Source: Oscheius onirici (Eukaryota > Nematoda > Chromadorea > Rhabditida > Rhabditidae). From it: a DNA stretch of 64,000 nucleotides. The stretch covers positions 2,976,001-3,040,000 of the forward strand of contig OW051473.1 of NCBI GenBank assembly GCA_932521025.1. Reading direction: 5' to 3'. Positions 49,701 through 59,329 of the stretch are shown in pieces. The notes beneath the pieces were generated by a model. The model saw nothing but the letters and a program-made list of their open reading frames with translations, did not search any database and had not been told where the DNA came from. The translations under genes were made by a program, and so were the position numbers. Within the stretch, counting starts at the first letter, position 1. Each line of letters opens with the position of its first letter.

Positions 49701-49885
49701 CTTTACCACTATGCATGTACAAGATTGAGGGATCTTTTTCAGCTGCGAGAATTCCGACATCCGGAGCTGAGCAATATCTCAGTCAGGCTCTATCCGCAGC
49801 CGCACTACCTCAGGCTTACCAACTAGCTGCCGCCGCTGCTGCCAATCACTACCGGCCTGGAATCAACCGATTCGCCCCATATTAA
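46721..49885 (+). CDS. fox-1: FOX-1/RBFOX RNA-binding splicing regulator
   Basis: Neuronal and muscle splicing factor that binds (U)GCAUG. A Gln/Ala-rich N-terminal region includes a short direct repeat ([14 protein letters not shown], 46824-46862). Further exons give [20 protein letters not shown] and a Thr/Ser/Gln-rich linker. One RRM follows: RNP2 is LHVSNIPF, the middle is [20 protein letters not shown] and RNP1 is KGFGFVTM, then [18 protein letters not shown]. This wording is specific to the Fox family. The C-terminal half is Ala-, Gln- and Leu-rich and ends NRFAPY, the typical RBFOX tail. The first intron (about 46876-48127) is over 1.2 kb, far above the local norm. The N-terminal start is provisional, since extra upstream exons are common in this family. 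Confidence 0.87.
47095..47100 (+). promoter_or_regulatory. UGCAUG Fox-binding motif in intron 1
   Basis: Exact TGCATG on the sense strand inside the long first intron of the fox-1-like gene. Fox proteins bind this element, so it could be an autoregulatory site. Confidence 0.4.
47779..47784 (+). promoter_or_regulatory. UGCAUG Fox-binding motif in intron 1
   Basis: Second exact TGCATG in the same intron, in the context ATGCATGTAC, about 350 bases before the second coding exon. Confidence 0.42.
49712..49717 (+). promoter_or_regulatory. UGCAUG Fox-binding motif before the last exon
   Basis: Exact TGCATG in the short intron just upstream of the final coding exon, again as ATGCATGTAC and about 25 bases from the acceptor. 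Confidence 0.45.
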
Positions 49886-50348
49886 TCCGGTCTCTTTACT
49901 TCCACGACATGTCTTCCTTTCTCCACTTTGGTTCTATTTTCTTGTACGATATCAGAGATTATATCACCCCAACGAATCCATGTTCGGGATGTACCTATAT
50001 CACACTGTAACCTCGACCCTGAGTTTGTTTGATTGCACAGGACTGTTTTGGATGTAGAAGTCTGTCATCACTTATGTACTAACAGATTTTCTGCGACAGA
50101 CATGTTTTCTGCACCCTTTTCTCTCTATCTATTTTTCTCCCCACTCGTCATAATCTTTGTTTCTATTCTCTCCTCTCAGCGTTAGTTCTCACCGGTTTAA
50201 GCATGTCAATGGCTTTAAAACGCATAATAATTGCAATTAACCGTTTAATACTCAACCTGTTTCTTCTTAGTGTGATGATCTCCTCTTTTTATTTTGGTGG
50301 GCGGTACTCTTGGTGCTTCTTGCTGATTGATGTGTTGCTAGCGTATTC
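49886..50348. other. Intergenic gap, fox-1 3' region
   Basis: Pyrimidine-rich sequence likely to be the fox-1 3' untranslated region. No further gene was recognised. Confidence 0.5.
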
Positions 50349-51333
50349 ATGAATGAAGCAAGCACTTCTTTGTGTGCACTGTTGATGCGACGCTCCATGC
50401 TCTTCCTCGCACTCATTGGCTTCTGTTCAGCCCTCAGATGCCACCTCTACCACGACATCAAAGAGGCTGGCAAACGCATGACAATCCTTCCTGACATTTG
50501 TACCTCAGAAAAGTATTGCGTTCATGCAACTTACAAGGTGCTTCTTATTTGATCTCTTATCCCACACGTGTACAAAACCCCAAGTCTACACATAAAAACG
50601 TGGTAACTTTCATGGAATCAGCTTTGTCATCAAGTAGTTTTACACGGTGTCATAAATAATGGTTTCAATCAGCTGTTTCGTATTTCCAATAGTGACGAAA
50701 TGTTAGGTTACTGAGATTGAGAACAGCCTTTCAGATCGATGTTCCCACAATTGCGTAAAATCGATTATAGTTGACAAAAAAAGTTTTAAGTATTTTGTGA
50801 ACAAATAGAATATTTAGCTGCGCGTCTCAGCTAAATGAACTTAACTATAATTTTTGCGGCTACTTGAGGCATCGTCGAAGAAAATAGTACTTGTAAAAGG
50901 TTGCTCCTTTGATAACAAAAGTTTTAATCATTTTACCTCAACACGTAGCTTACAAATCTTTTTGTTTGAATGTGACTCTATGGATGCTTAGAAACAGTAT
51001 TTCACACAAATTTTTTTTTGGAAAAATGACAAAGCTTCCCGGAATCTGCGACAATGCGTTCAAATACTGTGTTTTCAAAAGACTTTTTAGGATAAAAACT
51101 GGAAAAAGAAAAATGGATTCTCTCAAGGATGTGATCGTGTCGACTGTGCTGAATCGGAGAATCGTCTAAATAATGCCTGGAAGAAAGGTCCGGGAGGTGA
51201 AGTTTGTCGGAAGCATCGAGACTACGGCGAGGAGGGTGAAGTTTGCTGCTGTTCGAGTGATCTATGTAACTTCACATCTCCGCTATTTGTTCAAATACTC
51301 ATTTCCTTAGTTTTATTCTTTCACTTTGCCTAG
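50349..51333 (+). CDS. Ly6/uPAR-type GPI-anchored surface protein
   Basis: Two-exon gene of about 145 residues. The hydrophobic signal SMLFLALIGFCSA is followed by LRCHLYHDIKEAG, CTSEKYCVHATYK, CDRVDC, EVCRKH and the closing motif VCCCSSDLCN. The spacing ends in CC...CN, the hallmark of the three-finger Ly6 fold. A hydrophobic C terminus (LFVQILISLVLFFHFA) with no charged tail fits a GPI-anchor signal. Relatives in worms include ODR-2 and HOT proteins of neurons; in flies, Sleepless-type proteins. It is a cell-surface protein, not a venom toxin. The start may be the second Met (50385), closer to the signal peptide. The intron is about 550 bases. Confidence 0.75.
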
Positions 51334-51418
51334 AACAGTTCTTTCAAGAAAAGTCTTTGCCAAATCCGCTCAGTATGTTGCTTCCGTCGTCGATATGAAT
51401 CTTTAATCTTTGATAGCT

Positions 51419-51706
51419 TATATCAAGTCTGTAGCGACTAGAACGTCTCGGAGAGTAGACCATTCTGACCTCGATTGTCTCCACCATGTGTTGCCTGATA
51501 ACGTCTTTATTTCGTCCGACCATCTGCATTTTTGTCCTCCGGCCCTTTATTTTCCTTCCCTTGGATACTATACAGTTATCTTCTTGGACCATCTGGTTGG
51601 ATTCACACCCGCAATGCGTTCTGCCCAACATAATTTCTTCGAGACGGCCAATTCTTTCCAGTCTTTCAATTTGGATACGCGTCGAAGTCGCATTTGTTCC
51701 ATCGGT
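51419..51706 (-). mobile_element. Decayed LINE reverse-transcriptase C-terminal tail
   Basis: On the minus strand one frame reads LRRVSKLKDW, then KKLCWAERIAGVNPTRWSKK, then CRWSDEIKTLSGNTWWRQSR and SEWSTLRDVL. This matches the conserved tail of RTE- or jockey-type non-LTR retrotransposons: K-WA-RI ... RW-KK ... RW-DEI ... G--W-R-R--W--L. Two stop codons interrupt the frame (after SKKITV and after YPREGK), and there is no polymerase or endonuclease core nearby. It is therefore an old, 5'-truncated, inactive copy. Confidence 0.55.
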
Positions 51707-53439
51707 CCAAAAGTGAGATGTCGATATGAATATTTCTTACCGATCTCTGTTTTTAGAAATTTTCTGGGCTTATTCCCACTAAATGAGAAACACTTGAAAA
51801 TGCATTCATGGCTTGTTGAAATTGAGTTCCTCTCTTTCTGAAGAAGGGCAGTCTACGGGCCAAACTGCTTCGTGATAGTGCAAAATTTGTCATGCCTGTG
51901 TGGACCATCAAGCCGAAAGTATCTCTGTGTGTTAAGTCTACATTTTTCTCAGGCGGACATCTTTTGACGTCATCAAAGCTATTTGAGGATCTGGGTTGAG
52001 AGAGGTCGTCTTATGAATGCAGAATGAAATGGTCTGGGTAAGGTCATCGTCGAAAAACAGCGAGGAAAGAAAAGTGCTATCAGCTGAGATAACACAGCGA
52101 GATTTCATTTCGAAAGCAGAGTATTCAACTTTCCAAAAAAGGCAGAAAAAAAATTGATTCGTTTTATCTACGCTTCATTTGACCGAACGATTCTTTGTAA
52201 ACCAAAGATACAAGTCACAACAAGTTTATTCTGAATTCGTTCAAACACTTTCTGCGACAAACTAATTCGGATCGTTTATTTTTTTCAAAATATTTTCTTC
52301 AGTAAAACCGAGGTGCCGCGGCTACATAAGCAATTTGGCAGCAGAGTGCAGCTTTTTCCGCCAAAGATTTTTAACCATACTTTGTCTTTTTCGACGTTTT
52401 CCATTAAACAATTTGATTTCTATGTTGATTAATCCAGCGTCAATAACCAATTTAATTCGTGTATTTGAAAATGCCGGGCAGAAAATCGCATTGGTGAAAT
52501 TCACATCTTCACATAATATTACTCATTCTTAGTAAACACGCTTGAGTGTAAAAACTATGAAGTCTAAGCTTATACAATGCCATTTTTTAAGCATAAAAAG
52601 CTAATTAAAGGCAATGGGTTAGTCCGACTCTACCGGATAGACATGGTCTCAACACGAATGTCTTCCTTCGATAATTCAGAGAGCCATCAGCTGATCTCTG
52701 CTCAAACTTTATTTTTTATTCAAATATACTTGTTTATATCCTCATATCCTTTGCATTAGTCTAAAAAAATTGGTATTTTTTTAAGCTTCTCTGTTGTCAG
52801 CTTTTTTAAATGAATATAGAACGTTTACAGCGACAAAGAAATCGAACATTTGGATTTTTTTAAACAACCCATCAAATTCGTTGTTTGAAAGAGAAAATAC
52901 AGACACAGAAAATATTTCAGTTCTCAATATTAATCGTAGTGTTCTCAATAAACGTAAACATTAGGTCAAACAACTTCCATTAGTTTCTTCCCAAGTCCAA
53001 CAACATTTTATAATTACCATTGAATGTTTGTTCACCAATTCAACAAAACTTGATAGCTTATATGAAAATTTCAAGTTTTTTGGAAAGAGCATTTTAATTT
53101 CCGTTTGATGAAAGCCCTCTAGTTCATTTCTAGCTAACCAATATTCTCTTATCCATAATTATGTCTTTCTTTTGCCTTTTTCTACTCTTTTTCCACGACG
53201 CTTTCGGAGTTGGGAGGGCAGAGACGCAGATCTGTATGGTGTAACACTTCGCTGTCTGGTACTGTAGACCCGCCCAGGCCAGCGCTGCGTGCATTCATTT
53301 TGTGCTGGCCGTCTGTCTCTCCCGACTCCGCTAGTGCCTGCTCGCGGTTTTCTCCGTGATCTAAGAGTTGTAGCCATCTGAGATCATTGTGAAAACCACT
53401 AGCTGTGTACTGCTGAACGAGTCTCACTCCCTCTTTTCT

Positions 53440-53441
53440 AG
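53440..53441 (+). promoter_or_regulatory. Candidate trans-splice acceptor of the RMND5-like gene
   Basis: CTCTTTTCTAG ends seven bases before the ATG at 53449, supporting that start codon over an in-frame Met 60 bases upstream. Confidence 0.4.
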
Positions 53442-53448
53442 ATTCTTC

Positions 53449-55405
53449 ATGGCCGAAGATATCATCGCTGAGGTAGACGGACATATCAGAGATGTGAAAG
53501 AGCGCAGCAAGCGTTTTGGGGAGATATGGGAAGAAAGGATGCTCTTCATCGAAAATAGCTTCAAGCAGTATGAACACGTCTTATTTGCTCCCGACGCCCG
53601 TAAACTGTTTGTGATGGGGCAGAAGATGACTGAAACTTTGAGCAAGAAAGCAATCAAAGAATCAAAAGAGATAATAGTACACCATAAGGATCTTCATGCT
53701 CCAGTGTCGAGAATTGGCAAAGTAGTCGACCGCGGAATGACGAAACGGATATCTGAACTGATGAAACAGGAGAAAGATCTGGAAGGAGACAAGAAGAACC
53801 AACGACTGACGGAGCGGATGATCGCCGACTATATGGTTAGCTCGGGCCTACGTACAGTTGCCGAAGAGCTCGAGAAAGTACGTTTCTATCTTTTGATTCT
53901 TATGTGCCCCGAACGGTTTAGCAATACAATCGATGACAACCGATCTTTCTGCCGCGTTCGGCCGCAGTCCTCTCTCGTGCTGTATGGGGCGCAAAAATCG
54001 ATGACACATGCATAATCGTTAGAGACCAGACAGAAGTTTTGTCACACAAACTGGCACAATGTGGTACGCCAGACTCATTCAAAATAGGAAAAACCTTAGC
54101 GAATGTACCGTGCTGTATCCCATTACTATAGTTTATAATGAGGGCCGGAGTATATTGACCCCAGCTGACAATAAAATTTTTTAGGAGGCTAACCTTAATG
54201 GAGTGGTCAATTGCCGTCATCAGGATGAAGAAGAAGTCAAGGATATATACACTGCCATGGAGAACAAGAATGCAACTCCTGCTCTTCAATGGCTGGACAA
54301 AAATGCTCCGGAAGAAGCCCATCTTCGGTGTGATTTGTTGAAACAGATCATAATTGAAGACATTAGACTAGGTACATTTACTGAACTCTCAGAATCCCTT
54401 TATTTTTGTTTTCAGGAGATAAGACAAGTGCAATGGCGAAAATGAAAGATCTTGCGCAGTTCGGCTTTAAACGACAGACAAAGGAGATCTCCGGAGCTTT
54501 AGTCCTCGGCCCAAACAGTCCCCATTGCAAAAGTTTGTTCTCGGAAGAGGTGTGGCCGGCCCTTCTCGCTCGACTATCGCAGGTTATCTATCAAGCGGAC
54601 AGCAGCCTTGACGAACTGTAAGTCTCTTGATATATTGAGGCTGTTACGGTAGGCGGAGAAGAAAAAGCAACTTTTCTGGATCAGTCTTGTGGAATGTGTA
54701 GAGGCTGTTTTTTGCGAGACGGTAAGACAAACTGCTGGCCTAGCGCACGAACGATTGTTTGACTAGGGTCATTTATCCGGTTGGACGGTCATGTACAACG
54801 GTTGCCTTTTGATACTGCACACCGAATGTATTATTTTCAGAGTGACTACGGGCTCTGCAGCATGTATAAAAATGTTGAACATCAAGAAACAAATGCGAAA
54901 AGATCACATCTTCACGTCAGATGAACTGCCTATACAGATTCCTCCCAAGAAGACAGTTCACAACACATTCACTTGTCCCATTCTTCGGCAGCAAACTTCA
55001 GATACCAATCCTCCGATGCGTCTTCTCTGCGGCCACGTCATTTCAAAGGACGCGCTGACAAAACTCAGCCAATCATCTAGGTTTGTTTCGAATTGTTCTT
55101 ACTAACGTCGCGGAGTCCCATGGCTGTAGGAAATAGAAGACTGGAAGACTATGTGAACCGACAACTAGCTTTCACGATGATCTCAGATGTGTCAAACTCT
55201 CAGATCACAGGGAAAGCCGGCTGCCGGTCACGGTCATGCTGTTGGAAGCAAACTGCGGCGCCCTCCCTGGGCCGTAGGCGGGGCCTATCGGCATCGATTG
55301 ATTGGGCAGCGCTGATGACCTTTACTCTTCAGGAATTTCCGGGTGAAGTGTCCATACTGCCCGAACGAAGGATCTTCTCATGATGCTAAACTGGTACACT
55401 TCTGA
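53449..55405 (+). CDS. RMND5/Gid2-type RING subunit of the CTLH E3 ligase
   Basis: Subunit of the CTLH/GID ubiquitin ligase. The N-terminal helical region (MAEDIIAEVDGHIRDVKERS) leads to a LisH-like segment (MIADYMVSSGLRTVAEELEK) and a CTLH/CRA region (ALQWLDKNAPEEAHLRCDLL). The C terminus has the degenerate RING typical of RMND5: FTCPILRQQTSDTNPPMRLL, CGHVISKDALTKLSQSS and, after a 250-base intron, FRVKCPYCPNEGSSHDAK. The phrase CPILRQQ...NPPM...CGH.IS.DAL...CPYCP separates RMND5 from its partner MAEA. The last exon begins at 55334 and the protein ends KLVHF. Confidence 0.85.
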
Positions 55406-56113
55406 TGGGTGATGAAAAGAAGCTGTCTTTTCAAATGTGGATGTATATACTCGTGTAATCTCGAGATTGTTACCGTCTCTAGATGCTAATGAATAATCTC
55501 GAAACAAAGTTGTAATTATAGAGCTGAGAGCCCAGTTGACCTAGCTAATTTGCATGTCTAAGTATTGAAAATGGCGCCGATTACATTTGGAGTGGCATCC
55601 CGTTGAGAGTCTTTGCGAGGAGGATCACTACCTGAAGGGTCTTGCCACAGTCTAAATCTGCTGTCATTCTCTCGTGATGTGCCGTTTTCAATACACTTTT
55701 GATCAGCACCATCGATTGCAAAGGGCCTAGTTGTCTGTGATAACAATGCCCGGGCCGGCGGACACGTCTTTCCGATAACAATCGGGGGGAATTCTTCTAC
55801 AAATCAAAAGAGGCAAACTTTTCCCAAAAGATTGTAAAGAACTATAGTGTCAGTAGACAACATTATTGATGAGGATTGATTTACAGCTTTAATGCTTTCG
55901 TCGACGTTTCTCGAGGAGTGCCACATGTGGCCGCGCCATGGACACGCTTTGCACACTCCGAGGGGCTGTAAAGCAGGTCGCTCTGCAAATGCGCTAGACA
56001 TTGGAATATTGTTTTGCAACGAGGCAAAACAGGGACTTTTCCACTGAAATAAATTTATATTCATCGTATTAGCACGTTAGCTCCCATGTCTCTGCCAGGA
56101 AACGGCAGTTGCT
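55406..56113. other. Intergenic gap before the guanylate cyclase
   Basis: Likely RMND5-like 3' region plus the cyclase promoter. Minus-strand open frames here are short and unassigned. Confidence 0.45.
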
Positions 56114-59050
56114 ATGTATGGACTCATCATCGACCACATCGTTACTTATATTCGCGAAAAGTATGGAGAAGCTTCCTGGACTGAAATCAAGGTTTGCCTT
56201 CAAAGGTTTTATCGGAAGATCCAAAAGAGATCTGATAGCGGTTTTGAGTGACAGGAAACCTTGTCCCGATCGCTATCTCCAATACGGAGGGCAGTAAACG
56301 ACTGTTCAGTATGTTTCGGGAGTGGAGCAAGAGACCTATACTATGGATGAGTGCTATTCCGAGGGTTTGGCTCACAAGATTATCTGGGCATGTCATGATG
56401 TTACTGGAGAATCAGTTGATACGTTGATGACCAATGTCGGCTACAGTTTTTATCGATTCCTGGCAAAGTACGAATTTAACAAGGTCATTCTCAGGCAGTT
56501 ATGCCGTCACTGACAACGGTTTTCAGATTGTTCGGGTGCTGGGAAGGACATTCCCGCAGTTTTTAAACGGTTTAGATAACCTTCATGAATATCTTCGTTT
56601 CACGTTTCCGAAACTGAAGCCGCCGTCCTTCTATTGCGAACACGAGAGCCGAACGGGACTCACACTTCACTACAGGTTTGCACAACAAGCGTGTGCCTGA
56701 ACAAATCACACGTGTATCGGACTAATCGTTCACATGGCTTGTAACATAAGCACATGCAGGAATCGAATCCTCTGATATAGTGCCGGCGTACAGTAAAGTA
56801 CACAGAAGCTCGTTTGCCTAACCTGCTACCGACTAAACAGAGCAGCCATTGCCTCCCGACCCACTCGTTTTGAACTAAACAGTCAGGGTCATTCGGTTCC
56901 AGATAATGTTTCACATAACCAGCAGTTTATGAAAACAAAGTGTTTTAGAAGCAAACGACGAGGATTTCTGCACTATGTGCAGGGCCAAATCAAAAACATC
57001 GCAAAGGAACTTTTTCAAACGGAAGTAGAAATTGAACTACTTGATCATGAACACGACAACAGCATGGAACATGTCATCATGCGCCTGCATTTCAACAATA
57101 TACATTTCAGCAAACAGGTTTACTGCTTTCTGTGGTCGGCATTAGGCCTAATTCAGGATAACAAATATGCTGCTCTGACGGCTCATCTTCAAGATTCGAT
57201 CAAAATCACTTCTGATATCTTTTTCGACATTTTCCCTTTCATCATTGTCTTCAATCGTGGCATGAGGATTCGAAACGTTGGAATGGGACTTCTCCGCGTC
57301 ATGTCAAATTTGGTCGGCAAGAAAATCAATCACCGGTTTATTCTGATGCGGCCATTTATCCGCTTCCGATGGGAGGAGGTGACTTTATATTGGGAGCACG
57401 AATTCCGATTCAGATTATGGTTCACTCTAACAACATCTTCGAGTTAATGTCAGCAGAACCCATTAGCGATGAGGATGATTCTCTCTTCACGATGTCCGCC
57501 ACAGAACCACATCAAAGTAGCACGAATTTATGTTAGACACTCTGATATTTCAGTGAGTGAGGAGAGGAATAGAATGACCGAATTGGAAAAAGAGAAGTAC
57601 CTCTCACTCAAAGGACAAATGTTTTATATGGAAGAGTGGGAGAGTATCTGCTTTATGGGAACACCAGTGTAAAAAATCATGAAACTTCTGAAAGAAAGAG
57701 TTCAGAATGATGAATCTGAACCAGATGTACAAGTCCGGGCTGTTTATAAACGATTTCGCTTTGCATGACAGCAGTCGTGATTTAGTTCTGGCAAGCACTC
57801 AGCAAGCGGCAGAGCTAAAACTACTACTGCATCAAGTGAAAATTCCAAATATTTTAAATGTTTAAATTTTTTAGGAAGCGCAGAAAAGTGAGAATATGAC
57901 TGACAATATGAAACGGCTGAAGAAGGAACGACGCCGTGCTGATCATCTACTCTATCAAATGCTTCCCAGGAGCGTAGCAAACATGCTAAGAAATGGCGAA
58001 AGTGCAGTAGCTTGCTGCGAGGTGATCTCTGTTTTTCACCTGTTAAACAAAATTCAGATGTTTGATGCCGTTACTGTACTTCAGACGGATATTGTTGGCT
58101 TTACCAATCTTTGCAGTGAAATGAGTCCTTTACAAGTTGTCGAGCTACTCAATGATATGTACACTCGATTTGATAAGGCTATAGTCTTACACGGAATCTA
58201 CAAAGTAAGATTTGTCTGAAAAATTGTAATGATTTAGATTGAAACTGTCGGTGATGCTTACATAGTCGTTGCTGGTGCTCCAACGAGAACCCTTCATCAC
58301 GCAGTTTATGCTCTAGACTGTGCACGATCATTCATCAAGGAAACTGAAGAACTGGATGCAACACGTGAAAATCAAACTGTGAACATACGGTTTTATACAA
58401 GTTTTTATCCCAATATAACGCATTTTTAGTGCTGGTCTTCACAGTGGCTCGATTGTAGCCGGAGTGGTTGGCATAAAAATGCCGAGATATTGTATGTTCG
58501 GCGATACTGTAACATTAGCAGCTTCCATGGAATCTAGTTCAAAAGTAGTACTGTTTTGTAAACCAAATATTCATTTTTCAGCCAATGGGAATACTTGTGA
58601 GCGAATGTACGATAAAAAGTGCAGAAAATGTAGAAGGGAAAGCTTTCCACTTTGAGAACAGTCAAACTTACGATATCAAGGTTCTATAGCCCTTATTTTT
58701 TTAATCAATTTATGTAGAATGGTTTTTCCTTGAACGCGAGTTTCTTGACCGGCAGAACCGGGATTCCACGACCACCAACTCCACGCATGACCGAAAGTGC
58801 CACTTTTGATGAAGAAGAGGGAGAAGATGACTATGAACAGCTTGGAAACGAAGATCAGGAGAAGCGGGTCCACGGACGAAACACTCCTACCTCCTTGGCT
58901 GCAGCTGAGCTGCACAAAAGGAGACATTTGACTTATACCCCCGTATCTGAAGCAGAAATTGATTCATTCTCACGTACTTCCAGCCGGGTTCTTCGAAACG
59001 AAACAGCCCCGACAAGCCCTATCAATGGATCTTCCAGTCAAAGAAGATAG
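56114..59050 (+). CDS. Atypical soluble guanylate cyclase (Gyc-88E / gcy-31-gcy-33 type)
   Basis: Cytosolic heme-binding cyclase making cGMP. The H-NOX domain starts [20 protein letters not shown]. It keeps the heme-ligand His in [18 protein letters not shown] and the YxSxR motif as YRSKR. The HNOBA region includes [18 protein letters not shown], a phrase of insect Gyc-88E-like atypical sGCs that sense oxygen, and the coiled coil has [20 protein letters not shown]. The cyclase domain has both metal Asp residues ([11 protein letters not shown] and [14 protein letters not shown]) and the guanine-selecting Glu and Cys (IETVGD, YCMFGD). The catalytic stretch reads [12 protein letters not shown] rather than GDTVNTASRMES, so the ribose Asn and transition-state Arg are replaced. 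A Ser/Thr/Pro-rich tail ends SSSQRR. Confidence 0.88.
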
Positions 59051-59062
59051 CCTATTTTTATC

Positions 59063-59068
59063 AATAAA
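59063..59068 (+). terminator. Candidate polyadenylation signal of the cyclase gene
   Basis: AATAAA 13 bases after the cyclase stop codon, so the 3' untranslated region would be very short. Confidence 0.5.
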
Positions 59069-59329
59069 CATTTCTCTACTAATAAATATTCAACCTTTGG
59101 CCTGTTGCGATAACAGATATGCTCAAGCATTGTTTTCCTAGAGATAATGGATTTTTTGCGTCTGGTAACCTGAGCTGGTGTCATAAAAGGTAAATATTGT
59201 AATTGGTGCAGACCAGGTATGAGAACCGCAGCTGGATTAGGGTTTCGTATGAAATACGATAGTTGGAGGTGGGCACTGCACTCGTGCTCCGTATTTCCTG
59301 TCTGGATTACCAATGAAGACTATCGCTTC

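Larger units (their letters stand above)
51334..53448. other. Gap of 2.1 kb with a transposon relic
   Basis: Mostly AT-rich noncoding sequence. Holds the LINE relic listed separately at its left side and the GC-richer 5' flank of the RMND5-like gene at its right side (about 53170-53440). Confidence 0.5.

Noticed and set aside
51410-51841. Plus-strand frame of 143 codons
   Set aside because: Antisense to the LINE-tail signature, which explains the open stretch better.
53159-53577. Two overlapping minus-strand frames of 72 and 131 codons
   Set aside because: Partly antisense to the first exon of the RMND5-like gene; the basic low-complexity product matches nothing known.
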